DNA of 64,000 bases from Trichomonas vaginalis G3 (GCF_026262505.1 NC_067204.1:14464522-14528521), one strand, 5' to 3'; shown: positions 39,667 to 49,359, counted from the first letter of the stretch. The notes: a model not told the origin generated them from the sequence alone. Numbers and translations: made by a program.

Positions 39667-40446
39667 ATGTCTGAACGTGTGAAATGGCTTGGAGTATTTC
39701 GCAACCTTGGCATTGTTAACAGTATGGGTGAACTCGAAAGAATGTCCGATGCAGATTTTCAAGAAAAGTGTGCTTTTTGCTTAGATTGTGGAATGGCTCC
39801 TGATGAAGACGATGAATTAACAAGAGCAATCCAGGAATCTCTTGCAGATTATACACCAAAGCCTGCACCAAAACCAGAAATTACAAAGCCAGAGCTAGAA
39901 AGAAATAGAAAATCAACTCCCAGACAACCTCCACAAGAACCAGCCAAACCACAACCATCAAGACCAGCTCGTCCACCACGTACGGAATCAGGTCAAATTC
40001 GCGATCAGCAAAACTCCGATTTTGCAAGAGTCCAACAACAGCAGTTAGAAAAGCAAATGGCTGAAGAAAAAGCTCAAGCTGAAAAACAGAAACAGCAGCA
40101 CCACCAAAAAGCTGAAAAGCCAAAGAAATCAATTCCAAGTTCATCTTCTAAAGAACAATTAAAGGAAAAAGCAGAAAAACTTGGCTCTGAACCAAAGGAT
40201 GGCATCTCAATTGGTTTTCATATGATGGATGGATCTAAATTAAAGCGCAAATTTAAACCTACAGATAAAGGAAATGATCTTGTTACTTTCGTTGCTGCAA
40301 ATGATAAAATGTTTAAAGCTGACGGAACACCAATTAAATTTAACCTTGTACAGAATATGGGAGCTTCTTTAAATCTTAGTAAATCCCTGAAGGATCAAGG
40401 CATTACTAGAAGTACTATGTTCACAGTAGATATCTTAGATGATTAA
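39667..40446 (+). CDS. UIM- and UBX-domain protein (259 aa), probable Cdc48/p97 cofactor
   Basis: Residues 48-62 (DDELTRAIQESLADY) fit a ubiquitin-interacting motif. The middle (~65-170) is a Pro/Lys/Gln-rich linker with a basic coiled coil (QQQQLEKQMAEEKAQAEK-like). Residues ~176-259 form a UBX-like fold (GISIGFHMMDGSKLKRKF, KFNLVQNMGASLNLSKSL, STMFTVDILDD). UBX proteins recruit the AAA ATPase Cdc48/p97 to ubiquitinated substrates. This is a normal host gene wedged between the two Mavericks, 254 bp from the end of the first. Confidence 0.75.
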   Translation: MSERVKWLGVFRNLGIVNSMGELERMSDADFQEKCAFCLDCGMAPDEDDELTRAIQESLADYTPKPAPKPEITKPELERNRKSTPRQPPQEPAKPQPSRPARPPRTESGQIRDQQNSDFARVQQQQLEKQMAEEKAQAEKQKQQHHQKAEKPKKSIPSSSSKEQLKEKAEKLGSEPKDGISIGFHMMDGSKLKRKFKPTDKGNDLVTFVAANDKMFKADGTPIKFNLVQNMGASLNLSKSLKDQGITRSTMFTVDILDD

Positions 40447-40711
40447 ATTACGCCTTTTCTTTTTATAATTTTAAAGGATATTTAAATTTTTAAATCTTAT
40501 TTAATCAAAAGTATATTTTAATCTTACATAGATCTTCACATCATTTAGTGAAGATTGATAAGCTAATTGGTATCGTTTGAAAACTTAAATCTTAAGCATA
40601 TATTTATTTCATTTCAAAAAGTACAGGCCTTATTGGATGTTTGGGATAACTACCTTTTTGCAGAGAAGTTGGGTACAGACAGCGTTAATAAACAATTTTT
40701 TGGCAAACCCA
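40447..40711. other. Intergenic region, no gene seen
   Basis: 3' flank of the UBX gene. AT-rich, without supported features. Confidence 0.5.
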
Positions 40712-40890
40712 AATTTTAGCTAAAAGTGACAGGGAAAAAAACGTTTCGTATTAAAAAAAAGACCGATGAGAGCTTCGTTCGAAATATAGAGGGAACTGAG
40801 AATGCGCAACCATTCTCAGGGAATATTGGATGCTATTCCCGTTCCCTCTGTATGGAAAATTGAGGTTTTCAAAGGGAGTTAAAATAATAT

Positions 40891-41240
40891 CAAATTTATA
40901 CTAATTTACTTCAAAATACAAAAGTATTTGACAGCTAAAATTAGTTACTTTAGCAAGCCTATCAATACCCTTTTACGATTATTGTTACTTTTTCGAAATA
41001 CAAGTAAAAACAAATTTATACTAATTTACTTCAAAATACAAAAGTATTTGACAGCTAAAATTAGTTACTTTAGCAAGCCTATCAATACCCTTTTACGATT
41101 ATTGCTACTTTTTCGAAATACAAGTAAAAACAAATTTATACTAATTTACTTCAAAATACAAAAGTATTTGACAGCTAAAATTAGTTACTTTAGCAAGCCT
41201 ATCAATACCCTTTTACGATTATTGCTACTTTTTCGAAATA
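40891..41240 (+). repeat. 120-bp tandem repeat, just under three copies
   Basis: Units start at 40891, 41011 and 41131, and the copies differ at about one base. An ORF of 128 codons (40928-41314) exists only because 120 is a multiple of three. I treat it as non-coding. Confidence 0.9.
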
Positions 41241-41343
41241 AAATAAATTTATTATCAAAAACCTTTTTTTTCTTAGTAAAAATAAACGAAATTTTTTACC
41301 TTATGAACTTTTGATGGAAATATGCAAATTTAAAATAATAAAG

Positions 41344-41470
41344 AAAGCCGCGAGCGAAGCGATCGGCTTAGTTCGAAGATTTTGATTCAAATCTTTGCTG
41401 ATCTGTAATTCGCGGAAGCCGCGAGCGAATCGAGCGGCTTAGGTCTAAGATTTTGATTCAAATCTTTGCT
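41344..41470 (+). repeat. Duplicated GC-rich hairpin block
   Basis: AAGCCGCGAGCGAAGCGATC... (41344) and AAGCCGCGAGCGAATCGAGC... (41415) are each followed by GATTTTGATTCAAATCTTTG. Each unit contains two small palindromes. This is unusual GC content for the region. Confidence 0.75.
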
Positions 41471-41825
41471 TATATTCCTTAAATTCTTTATGAAACTCGC
41501 AACAGTTCCATAAAAAATTTTAAATTCTAAACTGTCGAAATTACCGATCGGTAATCACACCCTTCACGGGTGTGTCACTTTTACAGGCGTGTCACTTTTA
41601 GCTAAAATTACCCCTACTCCAATTTTTTTAAAATTTGATAATATATATTTCTAAATTAATATATTAATGTTTTCGACTTTTCCATTGTTATCATATTATT
41701 TCATATCTATAAACTAAATCAATATTTTTAAATTATTTCCGAAATCTTTGTATTCTATGTTTTCCATATATCCAATATGGTATTTTCTCCTAATAGATAT
41801 TGATATGTAGCTTTTAAATTTTTTA

Positions 41826-42232
41826 ATGTCTGAACAAGACGTGAACCCAAATAAATACAGTGAGGCGCGAAGTATCTTTAAATATGTTATCGATATATAC
41901 AATGCATTGTATCAGCTCAAAACAGAAAATGAAGAAGATTTAAACTCAATCTACAAACTGATCAAAACCGAGTTGATTAATTCAAAGAAATATCTCCCTA
42001 AAAATATTATAAGAGACATTTTAAATATTATTCCGTTCAATAATCGCTATAAAAATTCATATTTATCACTTGCAAAACTCATATCTGATGATTACCATGT
42101 CAAAGAGATCAACGGTGTCATACCTCTTTCAAGCATCCTATTTTATAAAAAATTCGGAATTAAATTAGACAAATTTGATGATTTTGAAGAAATTTACTTA
42201 GAAAATCTGGATTCACACAGAAAATACAATTT
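41826..42232 (+). pseudogene. Ankyrin gene 4, 5' part only, cut by Maverick 2
   Basis: MSEQDVNPNKYSEARSIFKY is ~80% identical to ankyrin protein 2 (2415) for about 135 residues, up to NLDSHRKYNL. The frame then runs into the GC-rich end of Maverick 2 and stops at 42495-42497. The paralogue at 2810-2830 continues ...TACAATTTACAGAGC, and here TACAATTTA is followed by the Maverick. That places the junction at about 42232/42233. The rest of this gene should lie beyond the far end of the element, outside the window. Confidence 0.9.
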
Positions 42233-42493
42233 AGGTCAGGTCAGGTATGAGGGGCTTCCAGGGGCTGCGCCCCTTCTAGCCCTAAGAAATTTTGCCCAAG
42301 ACCCAAGAGGAGGACCGAACCCCAGCCGACCAGCCGGTGACAAAACCAAAACCGTTGTTATTTACATCATATTAATGATGTCACTTTTAAAAATGTCACT
42401 TTTTGTTTCACTTTTCACAAATTATATATGTTTTCATGCTTTGTCACTTTTCTGTCACTTTTCAGGTAAAAACATTTTTATTATTATATATAA
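42233..42493 (+). promoter_or_regulatory. Left end of Maverick 2: GC-rich tip and five TGTCACTTTT-like sites
   Basis: 42233-42350 is about 60% GC, unlike everything around it. From 42379 to 42470 there are repeated GTCACTTTT sites (about 42380, 42395, 42443, 42453, plus a TTTCACTTTT at 42408). A T-rich stretch then leads to the methyltransferase ATG. The sites could be binding sites for a terminal or replication protein. The boundary of the TIR cannot be set without the right end. Confidence 0.6.
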
Positions 42494-43312
42494 ATGAATT
42501 TTACAAAACCACCGTTACCGTTCTTTGGAAATAAGAGTAGATGTAAAGATATTATATTGAGAGAACTTAAGAAACTACCGAATGGTCTAACATTTGTAGA
42601 TTTGTTCGGTGGAAGTTTCTATATATCCCATTTATGTCATACAATATTCCCAGACTCAAAGATTATATGCAATGACTTCGACAACTATATGGACCGTCTC
42701 AAACATATACCAGACACAAACAATATATTGAAAGAGTTAAAAGAAAAGATACCTATAGGTAAGATGGAACGTATACCATTAGATAACAAAAATATTGTGA
42801 GAGAGGTTTTGAAAAAAGCAGAATATATAGACTGGGATAGTATATCTGCTAGACTATTATATAGTGGTTCTATAAGAGTTCATGACATTGAAACACTTAT
42901 GTCAAAAGTTTTATATCTTAACTATACAAATGTTTTCAAAGAGGACATAGAAAAATATATTGAGGGTATAGAGTTTGTGAGATGTCATTGGACAGAGTTG
43001 TATGAAAAATATAAAGACAAGGAAAATGTTTTCTTTATAGTGGACCCGCCGTTCTATAACACATGGGATTTTCAATACCAAGTAGACTGGACTTTGAGAG
43101 ACTCTTTAGAAACTTTAGACGTTTTACATAACCATCCATGCTTTTACTTTACATCCGATAAAAGTGGTTTGGAAACCGTTATGAGATGGTTAGAGGACAT
43201 ACATGACTATGAGTTTAGATATGACAAGATAGAATATGAGAGAGGTCCTATAAACCGGAGAAAGTGTCATAACAAAGAAATTTTATTAGTAAGTAAATGT
43301 GGTTTGAAATAG
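42494..43312 (+). CDS. dam-like: Dam-like DNA adenine-N6 methyltransferase (class D12), 272 aa
   Basis: Key motifs are in Dam order. PLPFFGNKSR (~8-16) is the N-terminal FxGxK-type loop. FVDLFGGSFYISH (~34-45) is the SAM-binding motif I, and VDPPFYNT (~182-189) is the catalytic DPP(Y/F) motif. The length of ~270 residues is normal for Dam proteins. It would transfer a methyl group from SAM to adenine N6, classically in GATC. The specificity here is an inference. It is the first gene of Maverick 2 and seems intact. 6mA has been reported in Trichomonas DNA, and phage-type Dam genes carried by mobile elements are a plausible source. Confidence 0.9.
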   Translation: MNFTKPPLPFFGNKSRCKDIILRELKKLPNGLTFVDLFGGSFYISHLCHTIFPDSKIICNDFDNYMDRLKHIPDTNNILKELKEKIPIGKMERIPLDNKNIVREVLKKAEYIDWDSISARLLYSGSIRVHDIETLMSKVLYLNYTNVFKEDIEKYIEGIEFVRCHWTELYEKYKDKENVFFIVDPPFYNTWDFQYQVDWTLRDSLETLDVLHNHPCFYFTSDKSGLETVMRWLEDIHDYEFRYDKIEYERGPINRRKCHNKEILLVSKCGLK

Positions 43313-43428
43313 GACTACTTGTTTTAGGTTTTTTCCATTGCGTCATTTATTTATTTGACGTGGCAGAAAAGTACAGAGAATATGAAGATGAACCAATGCC
43401 TGCAAATGTTCAGCATATGTACTCGTAA
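43297..43428 (+). CDS. Small single-pass membrane peptide (43 aa)
   Basis: ATG at 43297 overlaps the end of the methyltransferase by 16 bp. The peptide is a hydrophobic helix, MWFEIGLLVLGFFHCVIYLF, followed by an acidic cytosolic-type tail (DVAEKYREYEDEPMPANVQH). Size and layout suggest a small viral-type membrane protein. Function unknown. Confidence 0.55.
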   Translation: MWFEIGLLVLGFFHCVIYLFDVAEKYREYEDEPMPANVQHMYS

Positions 43429-43451
43429 GAGATATTTTTATCTAATATTAA

Positions 43452-43814
43452 ATGGACGCACAGAACTTAGCGAATGCACAGCAACCTGGACAACCAAACC
43501 CAGAGAATATTCCAAATGAAGTTAGAATACAAACTGCAATGGCAAACTATGGTCAAGTGCCAACAGATGTACAAATGCAAACTGCCATGTCAAATGACGC
43601 TGCGTTAGGTTTGCCACCATGGTATGCAAATATGAGATGGAAAGAGTTTTATACAAACCCTGAAGTGGGATATAAACAACTTTATGCAGATGACGCGAAC
43701 ACAGGAGTTGACCCAGAATATGTTTTCTACCAGAGGAGAAACAGAATGTATGAGCTCCAGTTAAAGAATGCTATGGAACTCAACAGGAAACGTAAGAGAC
43801 TAGGTGGACATTAG
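43452..43814 (+). CDS. Maverick 2 unrecognised protein (120 aa)
   Basis: The Gln/Asn/Pro-rich head contains a near-duplicate pair (VRIQTAMANYGQVP, VQMQTAMSNDAALG). The basic tail is RRNRMYELQLKN ending NRKRKRLGGH. The basic C-terminus could bind nucleic acid or act as a nuclear signal. It lies 23 bp after the membrane peptide on the same strand. No family recognised. Confidence 0.6.
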   Translation: MDAQNLANAQQPGQPNPENIPNEVRIQTAMANYGQVPTDVQMQTAMSNDAALGLPPWYANMRWKEFYTNPEVGYKQLYADDANTGVDPEYVFYQRRNRMYELQLKNAMELNRKRKRLGGH

Positions 43815-43831
43815 ATTTTTACATATAGTAA

Positions 43832-44074
43832 AATGGGTTTCTTCAGTAGTATTGGAAACTTCTTCAGAAGAGTTGGAAGAGGTATATGGAATGGAAAAAA
43901 ACCGTAGGAAGAGGAATTTGGAACGGAGTCAAAAATATTGGTAAAAGAGTAGGTCAGTTTGTTGGTATTATACCTAAAGACCCTGAACCAGAAGAACAAG
44001 CTCCTGTTATACAACAGCCTGAACCTGCACCACAGTCTAGTTGGCAACCAAATCCAACACCTCAACCGTATTAA
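43832..44074 (+). pseudogene. Amphipathic cationic peptide gene of Maverick 2, broken
   Basis: It begins MGFFSSIGNFFRRVGRGIWN. The ORF 43886-44074 continues with GVKNIGKRVGQFVGI and a Pro/Gln-rich tail. The pattern (MGFF start, basic amphipathic helix) parallels MAAGFFKKLW of Maverick 1 and MGLFGALAG at 47331. Probably a minor virion peptide. About one break. Confidence 0.5.
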
Positions 44075-44078
44075 AAAA

Positions 44079-44930
44079 TTATATTTTTACCGTTCGATAG
44101 TAGTAGTTGTATATGAAACTAAGTTCTAAGTAAAACGCATGGTATAATGGAATTATTCTTTTTCTTCCATCTGTAGTAAACCATACTTGAAAGTCTGAAA
44201 TACTTCCACTTGGTGGTTCGTATAACTTTGTAGGTTTTTCGTAAAAGTCATTTGCCAAGCATAAGAAAGAGTTTTGGGCGCCAGAAAATGAAGCATGAAC
44301 AATAATAGCAGCTGGGTCGAAAACATTTTCATATGTTCCATTAGGGTTTTCGACTTCATAAAAGTCTGGGTGTACTGGATATGCTGCAGGCTGATTTAAC
44401 ATCCTCATAAATCTATACCATGCCAAGTTGTTATATTTTGTAGAAATATAAACGTTTTCTCCAAGGTCTTCTATTCTATTGATTTTAACAGTTGCATTTT
44501 TCCTGTCATAAATAATATCGAGATGGTACTCTCCCTCGTCAATGTTATACTGGTTTGCATATTCGATATAGATATTGTTTATTTTTTCTTGAAAAGCTTG
44601 AAGAGTTGTTTCTAAGTTTACAAGCAAACTAACTTGTAAAAGTTTTCCCTGTTCAAATTTCTCATACATACGTTTTTCTTTGTTATAGTATCGAACTTCA
44701 AAACCGACCGTAAATGGGAAACCATGTATGGCTTCTGAAATGAACTTCATTCTACGAAAGCCAATAGCTTTTGTGACAGATGGGTCTCTTAACCATCTTA
44801 ATGGGTAGTCAAAACGATAGCCTTCATGCTTTACGGTCTCTGTCTCAAACTTTTGACCGACATTAGTAAAAAGTTCATCTAATGGTTTAGTTGTAGCAAC
44901 TCTAGAATTTTCTTTTTCTATTGGAAGCAT
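44079..44930 (-). CDS. Putative minor capsid-type protein (283 aa), duplicated at 49360-50215
   Basis: This intact ORF starts MLPIEKENSRVATTKPLDEL. The N-terminal part has YRFDYPLRWLRDPSVTKAIG. The C-terminal part has VFDPAAIIVHASFSGAQNSF and SISDFQVWFTTDGRKRI. It is beta-rich with no enzyme motifs. A decayed paralogue lies on the opposite strand (49360-50215) with the same YRFDYPIRWL and SDFQVWFTT segments. A penton or minor capsid role is inferred from context only. Confidence 0.6.
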   Translation of the reverse strand: MLPIEKENSRVATTKPLDELFTNVGQKFETETVKHEGYRFDYPLRWLRDPSVTKAIGFRRMKFISEAIHGFPFTVGFEVRYYNKEKRMYEKFEQGKLLQVSLLVNLETTLQAFQEKINNIYIEYANQYNIDEGEYHLDIIYDRKNATVKINRIEDLGENVYISTKYNNLAWYRFMRMLNQPAAYPVHPDFYEVENPNGTYENVFDPAAIIVHASFSGAQNSFLCLANDFYEKPTKLYEPPSGSISDFQVWFTTDGRKRIIPLYHAFYLELSFIYNYYYRTVKI

Positions 44931-44948
44931 ATTTTATCTAGAATAAAA

Positions 44949-46356
44949 ATGTCGAAAGATATTGCTTCCATAAGAGAAATACAACACAACCGACAACTCA
45001 TTATGCAAGCTCTAAATAAGAACACAACAAACTTTTCAAACTATTCTAAGATATCTGAGTCATTGAAAGAAGGAAACTTAAAACTGACATTAAACCCTTT
45101 AACAGATGAGTTTCTATTTCAAGACAAGAAGAACAATACTGTCTGTATAAATCCAACAAAAGGAACTTTAAACGAGAACCTATAAATGAACTTCTTTTGA
45201 AAGCAGATGTTGACAACAAAGCTGACAAAGAATATGTAGACGATGCAATAGCAAAAGAAGAAGAAAGAGCTAACAATGCTTATGCAACAAAAGAACATAC
45301 TCATCCTGAACTAGCAGACAAAACATATGTTGACAATAAAATGTCAAGTGAAGTGACAAGAGCTGAAAACGAATATTCTAAAAAGACTCATATACATTCT
45401 ATATCTGAAATAACAGACTTAAACGTTAGCCTTGAAAAGAAAGCGGATAAGGAATATGTGGCTAGTAAGTTAGAGAAGAAAGCAGATAAGGAATATGTGG
45501 ATGAAAAAGATAATGAAATTATAGAAAGGGCTGAATGGTATCATGAATGGACATCGAAGATTTTAAAAACTAAAGCCGATACAGGATGGGTTTCAGGATG
45601 TTTAGACCTTAAAGCAGATAAAACTTATGTTAACGATGAGTTAGAGAAGAAAGCAAATAAGACTCATACACATACAAGTTTTACAACTGTTGCTATAGAA
45701 AGTATTGAAGGAACGGTTGAAGAAACTGGTGGGGATGCATTATATTGTAAACCTCCTAACTTTCCACAAGGTTTAACATCGGATGACGACATAACGACGA
45801 TGAAAAACATTAGATGTAAAGATGTTTATGTCATGAAGGATGAACATAATATTAAATTCACTGCTCAAGATTTATATGACAAGAAAGCAGACAAAACAGA
45901 GCTTCAAACATTAAAGACAGAAATACTTCAAACATTATATCCTATAGGCTCTATTTATACGTCAATGAATTCAACAAATCCAGCAACAGTTTTAGGTTTT
46001 GGAACTTGGACTCAAATAGTCGACAGGTTTTTGTATTGTGCAAACTCTTCAAAGGAAACAGGTGGAAGTAAAACGATTTCAGGTGAAAATTTACCTGCAC
46101 ACAGTCACTACATAGATTTAAGTACATCTCAAGCAGGTTGGCATAAGCATAGATATTGGGATTGGTCAGCAATGACAAAAGGAAAGGATATGATGTTAAA
46201 GACAACGTTAAGTTTGCTATAAATTGTTTCTGGAGTAACACTGAGGGAGGAGGAAACCATACACATCGCGTTTCAGGATATACGCAAACAACGGGACAAA
46301 GTAAAGAATACATGCCACCTTACATGACAGTTTACGCATGGTATAGAATTGCTTAG
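44949..46356 (+). pseudogene. Phage-tail-like fibre protein of Maverick 2, broken
   Basis: The open 5' part 44949-45185 starts MSKDIASIREIQHNRQLIM. The main part (to 46222) contains many fibre repeats (NKADKEYVDDAIAKEEER, HTHPELADKTYVDN, DLKADKTYVNDELEKKA) that should form a trimeric coiled fibre. Next come PIGSIYTSMNSTNPATVLGF, a collar-like region with ENLPAHSHYIDL, and a C-terminal tip (GNHTHRVSGYTQTTGQ, MTVYAWYRI). Such ends are typical of phage receptor-binding fibres. The counterpart in Maverick 1 is 28855-30118. About two breaks. Confidence 0.85.
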
Positions 46357-47313
46357 TCGTCATTTTCAACTTCTTTAGCATATTCGTCAGGAGTTGTCTT
46401 ATATTTGTTAGGAACTGTCTTTGAAAGTATACCACCTTGAACTTTGACAAGTTTGAAACGAGGTCTGGCAATAGTAGTTTTATCTTCTGCTTGCAGTGTG
46501 TACATTTTGCCATGTTTGCCTAAAACTTCATAATATTCTCTTGTATACTTTCTTCTATTTTTACGAACACGAATGTGAGTACCTGTCGGGTTCCCATTGT
46601 TGTCATAGTCAATAGTATTTTCATATGGGTCGCGTTTAGGTATTTCTATTTTTACTTTGTCACCTTTCTGAAGTTTGAAGCCCGGCATTCTTTCTTGTTT
46701 GTCTCTTTTGACTAAATTATTAAATATATAGTCTTTCTCTAAGTCAGGGTTGTTTTTCATTTCTTCGGGGGAGTGGTTTCCCAAACCTTTTTTGTTTACG
46801 GCTATTGTAAATATTTAAAACTTGTCTCATCTTTGCCATGGAGAAGTGTCTATATTTGTCGTCATATGACATTTCATTTGCTTCACCACCTTGTGGTTGG
46901 TTTAAGTCTCTTAACATTTTTATACAACCGTCAATGACACCAAGAGCAGAATGGTTTTGGTCGACAATGAAATATTGGTTTACATTTTTTGAACGCAGAT
47001 AGTTTTTTACATCATCTGATTTGAAAGAACTTTCACAGTCAGATGTCAGTTTTGTTGGATGGTATTTGTCAACGAATATTGTCAAAGCAGTTTTCACATC
47101 TAAAATATTTTTGGACCATAATGGTATGGCTTCACAGTATCTTGTGTTTTGACCGACAAATATTAGCCAGTATGGTGGTCCATCTGTTCTAACTCTCGGA
47201 ATGTTTTCCAAGATATCCATAAACCAAGCATTTGGTGTTGAACTAAAGATTTTTACCATGAGTGCTTTCTTTGTCGCTTTAGAAACATAGGGGTCCTTGT
47301 TTGGATTCGTCAT
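46353..47313 (-). pseudogene. Retroviral-type integrase of Maverick 2, broken
   Basis: The open part 46744-47313 carries the catalytic core: AWFMDILENIPRV, an internal LIFVGQNTRYCEAIPLW strand pair, LTSDCESSFKSDDV and HSALGVIDGCIKMLRDL. The open part 46353-46784 is the C-terminal DNA-binding tail (KLQKGDKVKIEIPKRDPYE, YYEVLGKHGKMYTLQ). The order and spacing match Polinton c-integrases. It is convergent with the fibre gene. About one break. Confidence 0.85.
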
Positions 47314-47330
47314 TTTTTAACCCATAAGAA

Positions 47331-47750
47331 ATGGGTTTATTTGGCGCATTAGCAGGAGTTGCATCCAGATTTTTGCCCGCAGTGGGAACAATAGCCAGAG
47401 GTGTATTTGGAGTTGGAAGGAAGATTTTGAGTACATTAGGTATACTTAAAGAGCACACCTATTATACAAACTGTACAGAAAGGTTGGGATGTAGCACGAG
47501 ATGCAACAAATCTTATTCCAAATCCTGAAACAAGAGAAAAGTTCAAGGATGGATGGACAATGTAGGAAGACAAGCAGGAAACTATTATAACAAAGCAAAT
47601 GACTACTATAACCAAGCAGGACACTATATGGACACAAGGTGAAAGATTCTTTAACAGAGGATATAACCATGCACAACAATGGGTAAACAATAACCAACCT
47701 CAAACCGCCTCAAACGTGGGGAATGTAAAGTTTTTTACTGAGATGAAATG
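47331..47750 (+). pseudogene. Second amphipathic peptide gene of Maverick 2, broken
   Basis: MGLFGALAGVASRFLPAVGT followed by ARGVFGVGRKIL is a glycine-rich amphipathic segment. Asn/Tyr/Gln-rich sequence follows (YYNKANDYYNQAGHY). It starts 17 bp from the integrase start, divergently. Probably another virion peptide. One or two breaks. Confidence 0.5.
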
Positions 47751-47900
47751 AACAATACAGCATTGAGACAAATGTGTTCAAGATGGATTTGTCGACTTCC
47801 AGCAGTTACACCACGTGTTTGTCAAGTTCTTCCTATACCTCAGGAAGTTTTAGACCGACTTAAAAAACCTAAACAACCAGTTGAAAACAAACCAAACTAA
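47748..47900 (+). CDS. Small Cys-containing protein (50 aa), unrecognised
   Basis: ATG 47748, TAA 47898-47900. It reads MNNTALRQMCSRWICRLPAV, then VCQVLPIPQEVLDRLKKP and a polar tail. Its start follows TTTTTACTGAGATGAAATG. The same leader recurs before the next gene at ~47920, so it is probably a real expressed small gene. Confidence 0.5.
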   Translation: MNNTALRQMCSRWICRLPAVTPRVCQVLPIPQEVLDRLKKPKQPVENKPN

Positions 47901-47917
47901 AATTTTTACTGAGATGA

Positions 47918-48500
47918 AATGACCGAAGAAGTTTGAAACGGTAGATTTGACACCACAAACAAAAAGTTCAGAACCATTGTCACAAACCTGTCAAAGAACT
48001 TACAGATGAGAGAAAAATTCAATAATAGAAAGTGCCAGGTCTGGAAATACAAACCCTAACTACAAAGTCACTTTTCATAAAAATGGAACGGCTAGTATCT
48101 CAAAAAAGAAACAGACTCTCACAAATAAATATTGAAGTCTGAAGGAGCTTTCGAGACAACAGATGGAAAAGTTTACTTCACTGACCAACAGTTCATTATA
48201 GAACATCTCATTGACTTAGAGTCGAAATATTCTAAACTTTACAAACAACACAAAAAGTTGAAAGGAAAACAAAAACAAATGGCATATGATATTTATGAAG
48301 ATGTTGACGACACAACTGTTCCTGCAAGTGAAGTAAAGTCAGAGAAACCGAAAAGTGACGAAAAAACCGATAGAAGAAGAAAAACCAAAAAACTGAAGAT
48401 AAACCAAAACCAAAGTTTAGTTTGGAAACTAAACCAAGTCAACCTTCATTAGCTGGTATGGGTTGGCGTCAAAGACTTATGGCAGCAGGCGGTTATGTAA
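47918..48500 (+). pseudogene. Maverick 2 unrecognised gene, broken
   Basis: It starts after a second TTTTTACTGAGATGAAATG leader. The later open part (48132-48452) has DGKVYFTDQQFIIEHLIDLE and a Lys-rich acidic-basic tail. Coiled-coil content is likely. No family recognised. About two breaks or more. Confidence 0.45.
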
Positions 48501-48534
48501 AGTAAAGAAAAAATATTTTTTTTTTTTTATAAAA

Positions 48535-48768
48535 ATGCCCCCATATAGAATGGATAGAAAGTCTGCTAGAATAAAAGCAGAGTTACAAAGATATGGTTGG
48601 AGAGTTTCGAAGAAGTTTAAATATAGGAAGGGAAGACCCATAAAAGTCTATGACAAATTGTCTGGTCTTCGCTACGAAATGGATTTGGAAACAGCCACGT
48701 GCCAATTATCCAAACAGACTAGAGAGGTTAGAAGAAGAACGTCTTATGGACATGCCTTTCGATGTTAG
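48535..48768 (+). CDS. Small basic protein (77 aa), unrecognised
   Basis: The ATG follows a long T run and TATAAAA. MPPYRMDRKSARIKAELQRY is followed by KYRKGRPIKVYDKLSG. It is very basic and could bind DNA in the virion. It overlaps the HNH gene start by 7 bp. Confidence 0.5.
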   Translation: MPPYRMDRKSARIKAELQRYGWRVSKKFKYRKGRPIKVYDKLSGLRYEMDLETATCQLSKQTREVRRRTSYGHAFRC

Positions 48769-49259
48769 TGAACCTCAAGTTGAAGGAAACTTGTTTGTTA
48801 GATGAGAAATATGAAATTCACTGTTGTGAGTCATTTGAAGTCAGAAACAAAAAGACAAAAAGAGTTTTTAGCGAATGGGAGCGAAATGACGGATATGCTA
48901 TTATGAAGATGGGTGGAAAACACTATCTTAAACATGTTGTCATTGCAACTCATTTTATACTGAATCCTAACAATTTACCTTTTGTAGACCATATAAACCA
49001 TATAAGAAACGACAATAGACTTGAAAACTTACGTTGGGTCACTCGTTCTGAAAACAATAAGAACAAAGGCAAATTTGGAGATATTGTATTCGAATTTGTC
49101 GACGAACTAGAAGATGAAACAATTGAAATTACAGACTATGGCAAGCATACGTTTGAGTTTTACTACTATAGCGAAGAACAAGACTCTTTCTACTTTTATA
49201 CCAGCGTAAACGATAGGAAATTACAAGTATATTTTACTAAGGCGGGCTTGCTTATGTAA
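48762..49259 (+). CDS. HNH endonuclease with NUMOD-like N-terminus (165 aa)
   Basis: WERNDGYAIMKMGGKHYLKH is the typical NUMOD-like strand pair ahead of the nuclease. HVVIATHFILNPNNLPFVDH with INHIRNDNRLENLRWVT then forms the HNH_3 core (VDHINHIRNDNRLENLRW). Such proteins are free-standing homing-type endonucleases common in phages and giant viruses. In Maverick 1 an HNH is instead built into PolB. The C-terminal ~65 residues are acidic and beta-rich. Confidence 0.85.
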   Translation: MLVNLKLKETCLLDEKYEIHCCESFEVRNKKTKRVFSEWERNDGYAIMKMGGKHYLKHVVIATHFILNPNNLPFVDHINHIRNDNRLENLRWVTRSENNKNKGKFGDIVFEFVDELEDETIEITDYGKHTFEFYYYSEEQDSFYFYTSVNDRKLQVYFTKAGLLM

Positions 49260-49359
49260 ACTAGAGATACAGATGGAAAATACGTTCAAATACTTCTTAA
49301 CAAATTCAAGAAGCTATATGGCATACCATTTTAAAACAATATATTTTACATATATTAAA

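Larger units (their letters stand above)
40712..41609. mobile_element. Candidate inverted-repeat element with AAAGTGACA ends (~0.9 kb)
   Basis: AATTTTAGCTAAAAGTGACA (40712-40731) is perfectly inverted at 41590-41609. The interior holds a 120-bp tandem repeat and a duplicated 'AAGCCGCGAGCGAA' block. The TGTCACTTTT half of the end recurs five times just inside the left end of Maverick 2 (42379-42465), so the element may be a Maverick-derived miniature. No target duplication was established. Confidence 0.5.

Noticed and set aside
40928-41314. 128-codon ORF with hydrophobic repeats (KISYFSKPINTLLRLLLLF)
   Set aside because: It exists only because a 120-bp tandem repeat is open in this frame; the repeat is non-coding by context.
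28855-46356. Bacteriophage contamination because of tail-fibre sequence
   Set aside because: Both fibre genes are flanked by Maverick genes and repeats, and one element has intact TIRs and a host target duplication.
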